This document shows, piece after piece, positions 59,551 through 64,000 of a DNA stretch of 64,000 nucleotides. The DNA is from Emmonsiellopsis sp. PD_33 (Eukaryota > Ascomycota > Eurotiomycetes > Onygenales > Ajellomycetaceae), in NCBI GenBank assembly GCA_032988165.1, contig JANTQF010000058.1:62001-126000 (forward strand). Reading direction: 5' to 3'. Below the pieces are notes generated by a model. It made no database searches. It worked only from the letters and a program-made list of their open reading frames with translations, and was not told the DNA's origin. The position numbers were made by a program, and so were the translations under genes. The first letter of the stretch is position 1. Each line of letters begins with the position of its first letter.

Positions 59551-62179
59551 TTAGCTTGTCAAGCTTTTAAATTAGCTTATAAAACTAGCATCTCCTTTTC
59601 CTTTATGCTATTATCATGCTATTAATCTTAGAGGAAAAATTAATTTACTAACTTAAGGTTTAAATCAAGCAGCCTTATCATCCAGACTTAGCACTATCAT
59701 TAATAGCTGCAGAAATCTTAGCCAGATCTGCACTGCTAATAGCACTTTTCATTATTTTTATAAAGGCTGCTACTCTACTTATTTTAAGAACCTTCTTTAG
59801 ATATATTATATAAAACATGCTACCCTTCCTTCCATCATTCCACTGGACTGGGCAAACATGTTGAAGAACCTTGAGTTAGAAAACATAGATGTAAATTATG
59901 TACTAGATGATTGAGATGTAGATAGCTCTTTATCTCTTCTAATTTTCTTCTAGCTCTAAATGGAGATAGTTGTGGGAAATGTGCTTATTACATATAATAT
60001 ACTCAAAAAGATGATAGTATATAAATAAAATATATACTCATTTTATTAGTAAAAGAATCAGAAGTTGCTGAGGTAGCTCTACATGATGCTTTATGAAATC
60101 ATTTAGTAGATAATTTGCCAGGACCTGGTTTACTATGCCTGATATATTACTCTTTATCTGGATCACCAGATGAGACTCATCTCCTACTCTTATTATATCA
60201 AATTTGCTAGAAAGAGGAATAATATGTTTTTTCAGCATATTAATATCAACATTTAGTATCTCACTAAGAAGAACCATGATGTGAATATGATTCAAGAGTC
60301 TATTAGTATGATAAGTAAGGATCATGTAAACTACACAACTATAGTCCCTGGCATGCATCACTGTGTCTCTGAGTAGAATTACTAACTTCATGGAAGGAGG
60401 TTTCTGAATGATAGAATTATTCAGAATGTCTCCCTATAAATACTCATTAATTAAAATTTGTAGGATTTCAAGACTAGCTGAAAGACTGTTCCTTACAAAT
60501 AGAAAAATATGTGAATTATCATGCTATATATTTCCTATAGAAGTATGAGTCTGGCTACAATTAAATGGAGAATGATACTTCTATGATTCATTGAGATTCA
60601 GAAAGATAGTGAGTCTTTAGAAGTTTCAGAGAGTAACATATAGAAGTAGCTCTTATAAATAAATTAAGATTTCATTTATAAATTTATAATACTCTCTGAC
60701 CTGCCTATTCTATATAGCAGCATTTCTTATTACTTTCCTACTACTATGACTGTGACAGGTCTTGATGCACTTTCTGAAGCTTTGATTGGATATTAATAAT
60801 GAGATGATCCTCTGGTTCAGAGAGAGCAATAGATTCTTTTTGATCTAGTGTCTGATTAGTCAGCTAAGAATTATATTCTGGCCTGGCATAAGAGAGCTGT
60901 AGGGGCTGCAGTTCATGCCTTTATAACTATGATGAATGCTAAGAAATAGCTGTTTAGTTAGTAAAGTTTTTTTTACTACTATTATAATAATATTCCTCTT
61001 AATTTTATTATCAGTGACTGTGTAGCTGTAGAAGGAGACACCATTGAGATTCTAGTCTATAGTTATGAGAAGATAGATACTAGCTAGCTGATCTAGCTAA
61101 TTATGATTTTCTGCCTCAGAGTCAGAAAATATTTTAGTCAATCAGAGCTCATTATTCTACTATAATTGCTACTCTTACTGCTACTAGTATATATTTGTTT
61201 TTCTCACTGTATTATTCAGTCTGTTTTCTTATAGTTTTAATTTCTGCCCTCTCTGCTTATCTTCATGCTGTATTTTCTCTGCATTTTCCTTATTTTTCTT
61301 TTTTGTTTTTCTATGCTTAGTGTGCTGCTGCTCTGTGTTTATTTTTCTCATTATTTTTACTTTTCTTTTTATACTCACTTACTTATATATATCTTACTCT
61401 GTATTTTTTACTCTTAATCTCATCTGCCACATTTTCCTTTTCTACTCTTTATTTTCTTATATTCCTTCATCTTCATCATCTGCACTACTTGCCTCAATCT
61501 TCATTTACTACCTGTTACTAACTATCCTACCTACCTAGGGTATACCTTTTCTTTTCCTTGTGGTGAAACTGTGGATCTCATCACATATAAGATCATTAGT
61601 ATAAAGCCATGCACTTACAGGCTACTCTACCTATATAGGGTACACTCTTCCTTCATTACTAATCTACTCATTCATTTCTCTGGGCCTCACTTCTACTCAG
61701 TAGTTTACACATTCTAGGGCTGCACTTTACTCTCCTTTCATCTAGAAACCTCTCATCAATTCTATTTCAGCTCTATCTCTATCTCTAGTCATAAGGGCTA
61801 CTACCCTATAATTCTATGATTCAAGCTGTTAATGAATCATCCTGTCTGGGCTCCTACTTAAGAATACTAGCTACATTTACTGCAGCTCAGAAAGGGCTTT
61901 ACTATTACTAACTTACTCATTCATCTCTGGGCTGTCTTTCTACCTCAATGTGGCTGCTTTCTTGCAAACAGACAATCCAACACACAGTGCATGGCTACTT
62001 ATTGGCTGACTTTGGGACTACATAGTTGGATTGATTTTGAGACCATATATTCAGGGCCACTGCTCTCACTGTGGAGTGAATTGATTTCAGGATAATATAT
62101 TTAGATCTACTGCCTTTGTCATAAAACTGAGCCATTCTTTTATTTACCAGGTTAGCAAATTAGAGGGAGGAGAGATATG
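59551..62179 (+). other. Element A accessory region, 3' part
   Basis: Continuation of A after B. It starts TTAGCTTGTCAAGC, directly matching B's internal sequence at the interruption point, and carries the rest of the ORF3 relic (to about 60050), the antisense frame and a pyrimidine-rich stretch, ending in a polypurine tract. Confidence 0.7.
60038..60391 (-). pseudogene. Antisense ORF in element A (relative to pol)
   Basis: 117 codons without a stop, MKLVILLRDTVMHARDYS... to LPQQLLILLLIK, covering and extending the 77-codon frame of B. Shared text includes HIHIM, INML and IRVGDE. Confidence 0.4.
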
Positions 62180-62493
62180 TGGTAGGGATCTATCATTAGG
62201 TCAGATCAATTTTTTACTGAGGCTTTCACCACTAAGTATGCTATGAAGATAGATATTTTTCTTTCATAGTAGAACTTCATCTGTTTATTTATGGATTTCT
62301 CTTGCCAGTGCATGCTTCTTTAAGATAGATCTTTTATTTTCTTTTGTGTTGTCTCATCATTCTATTACTATGTTATTTTGTACTATAAATTGCCAATACA
62401 TTTCTCTACTTCAACATTAATATCAATTCTTTTCTTGTGTTTGCTACTACCCTGTTCAGTGCCATCTGATGCACACACTCTGTTCCTACTTCA
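62180..62493 (+). repeat. 3' LTR of element A
   Basis: 314 bp, uninterrupted, ending TTCA. It shows the pre-insertion state of the TTGTCT site used by the 906-bp element. Confidence 0.92.
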
Positions 62494-62499
62494 GTAGTA
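62494..62499 (+). repeat. Right target-site duplication of element A
   Basis: GTAGTA, identical to the left copy. Confidence 0.9.
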
Positions 62500-64000
62500 A
62501 AAGCAATAATAACATACATCTATGAGCACATCACACAGAAGGTCAGATATTTCCTCAGGAGGGTAGAAGATTCTCATCAGATGATTTAAATCCTCAAATC
62601 TCAAAAGACATCAACCAGCTAATGGAGAGAGGTTGAATTGAGTCATAAATATATCAAATTATCTCACAGCCTATAGAATAAAAATATGTTTGACTGGGTA
62701 GAATACTGATAGTTGTCTCACATCAAGATAGTTGAATATAGTATCAAAGATCATAAGAATAAACATTCTAGCATCTTCAAATTTCTAGAAGCAATTTAAA
62801 AGGTTGATTTGAACTGGAGTAAGATACAGAGGATTAGTATTAATAAGCATGAGAAATCTGATAAGTCTATAATCTTCATTAACAATTTAGTAGAGTAATT
62901 TTATAATAACCTTAAAACTACTAATATTAAAGAAACCTATACAAACACATCAGCAGCAGCCTTTGCAATATATTAAGGAAACTCAACAATAAAGAACTCA
63001 GAAAAATCATTGAACTCAGACACAAAGACAGAGAGTAATCAATCAAATATCCCCAGAGTGTGTCTTTGCAGATCCAAACACCACTGAGCCAATTACTACT
63101 ATATTAACTCTAATAACCACCTAAAAAGCTTCAATCCAGATTCAGATAAGGAGAAGAAGGTTAAAAGGGCACTTAAGATCCCTAAAATCAAGCTATTAGT
63201 AGAGGCTGCCCTGAAAAGATGGAAAAAGAAAAAAAATGAAGAAAAAATAGTCTTCCCCCCTACCTCAAAAAATAATACTAATGCTATTATTACTTCTAAA
63301 TCCAATTCACCAGAAGACTCAGACAGCTCCTTTAAAGGTGCATTTACAACTATCACAGTCATTTTTAGCAGCAATTCTTCTCAATATGAGCACTACCCAC
63401 TCAAGAATAGCTTTATATATAATAACAGAGCAAGTCAACATATTTGTAATGACCTCCAACATTTTCACAATTTTCACCCTGTTAAGGAATCAATGCAGGC
63501 TAGAGATACACTAATCCTAATTCATAATCATAATAACATCCTTATATGCCTGTAGACCTCTCACAGTAAAAAACACTACATCCTTCAAAATATTATCTAT
63601 ACTTTTACATTCTTCATAAATATTGCAGCAGCCCCTACATTTAATAAACAGAATGTCAGAATCAATAAATTAAATTACAGACTAATTAATAAAAAAGGTA
63701 ATATTCTATTCTACTTACAACATCACTATGAGAAGTTCATTCTCAAATACAACCCAATTATCAATGAAAATAAGGTAATATACACCATCTAAATACTTCC
63801 TCAGGTTTTTATATCAGCTACTATGACCCTATAATATAAATACCTGGGTCACCCAGAACCCAAAGCTCTTAAACATCTGCCCAAATCTATTGCCAGAGCT
63901 CACCTGACAGGCAGCCCAAGAACTATAAACTGCATTAATTGTAGGAGGGGAAAAGCACATCTTCAAATCTCTAGAACATCAATAAATAGAGGAGATAAGC
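62500..64000 (+). pseudogene. Copia gag-pro-integrase, 3' fragment, runs off the window
   Basis: Continues Gag (KAIITYIYEH, LSHKYIKLSH), then the protease site as FIYNNRASQHICND (the catalytic D-x-G reads N-x-R), and the GAG-pre-integrase block LGHPEPKALKHLP with CINCRRGKAHLQ at the window end. Frame is mostly preserved, with scattered TAA/TAG from C-to-T or G-to-A change. Confidence 0.8.

Larger units (their letters stand above)
38712..62493 (+). mobile_element. Gypsy-like LTR retrotransposon A (interrupted twice)
   Basis: The plus-strand element has 314-bp LTRs (TGGTAGGGAT...TTTA at the left, ...TTCA at the right), a perfect 6-bp TSD, gag-pro-pol, and about 4.2 kb between integrase and 3' LTR. 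Its 5' LTR is split by a 906-bp insertion and its accessory region by element B. Subtracting both with their TSDs leaves about 11.5 kb, matching the 11,383 bp of B. Both LTRs are exactly 314 bp after removal of the insertion. Stops throughout mean it is non-autonomous. Confidence 0.88.
37919..64000 (+). mobile_element. Ty1/copia retrotransposon, interrupted, runs off the window
   Basis: Host element of the nested stack. Its parts are a 5' LTR (about 37919-38306), a primer-binding site beginning GTTATGAGCC at 38309, gag from ATG 38463 to the insertion at 38711, then gag, protease and the GAG-pre-integrase region from 62500 to the window end. Removing element A plus one TSD copy continues the reading frame exactly, from codons GTA GTA into AAA GCA. 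The sequence is nearly free of CpG and has many C-to-T or G-to-A stops, so it is inactive. The start is placed where CpG disappears and a TG dinucleotide fits the LTR rule; it could shift by some bases. Confidence 0.8.

Noticed and set aside
37919..64000. A host gene cluster or Starship-type cargo in the AT-rich third
   Set aside because: All recognisable coding text is copia or gypsy. No tyrosine recombinase or cargo genes are seen.

Overview
The window is nuclear DNA of a filamentous ascomycete, most likely from the Eurotiales (Aspergillus/Penicillium relatives). The evidence is short introns of about 45-120 nt with GTRNGT donors and CTRAC-type branch sites, a dispersed single 5S rRNA gene, and single-copy genes typical of Pezizomycotina. 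The genus cannot be fixed from the sequence alone. Gene models were spliced by hand from consensus sites and reading frame, so an exon edge may be wrong where noted.

Layout. (1) 1-10.1 kb is accessory and partly decayed: an AKR7-type aldo-keto reductase pseudogene, an intact M20 amidohydrolase-like gene that has lost metal ligands, a 0.58-kb foldback MITE with TA target-site duplication (TSD), a G-rich tract, and an eight-exon Zn2Cys6-type regulator gene. (2) 10.1-26 kb is a dense housekeeping block: CMS1 (90S pre-ribosome), CENP-T (kinetochore), SURF1 (cytochrome oxidase assembly), a UBX protein, MIX17 (twin CX9C), LRP1/Rrp47 (exosome cofactor), a ketopantoate-reductase-like protein, a SET-domain methyltransferase, COQ4 (coenzyme Q) and PDCD5. 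Several pairs are divergent with short shared promoters, and three or four products are mitochondrial. (3) 27.6-37.2 kb holds lineage-restricted genes: a divergent pair (928-aa protein with a Gly/Cys tail; DUF1399/glycine-rich-domain protein), an F-box-like gene and a poorly understood small gene. (4) A 5S rRNA gene at 37.6 kb is the last ordinary feature.

(5) From about 37.9 kb to the window end is one nested retrotransposon stack. A Ty1/copia element (5' LTR near 37919, PBS matching the initiator-tRNA anticodon arm, gag from 38463) is split by an 11.5-kb gypsy-like element A (38712-62493, perfect 6-bp TSD). Element A is split by a second copy of the same family, B (48162-59544, opposite orientation), and its 5' LTR carries a separate 906-bp insertion. 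CpG is almost absent from the copia and gypsy sequence, and copies differ mainly by transitions, as expected of RIP or methylation-linked deamination. The 906-bp insertion keeps CpGs and is therefore probably younger. The gypsy family carries about 4.2 kb of extra sequence between integrase and 3' LTR, with an accessory ORF and an antisense ORF found in both copies. This is the least familiar content in the window.
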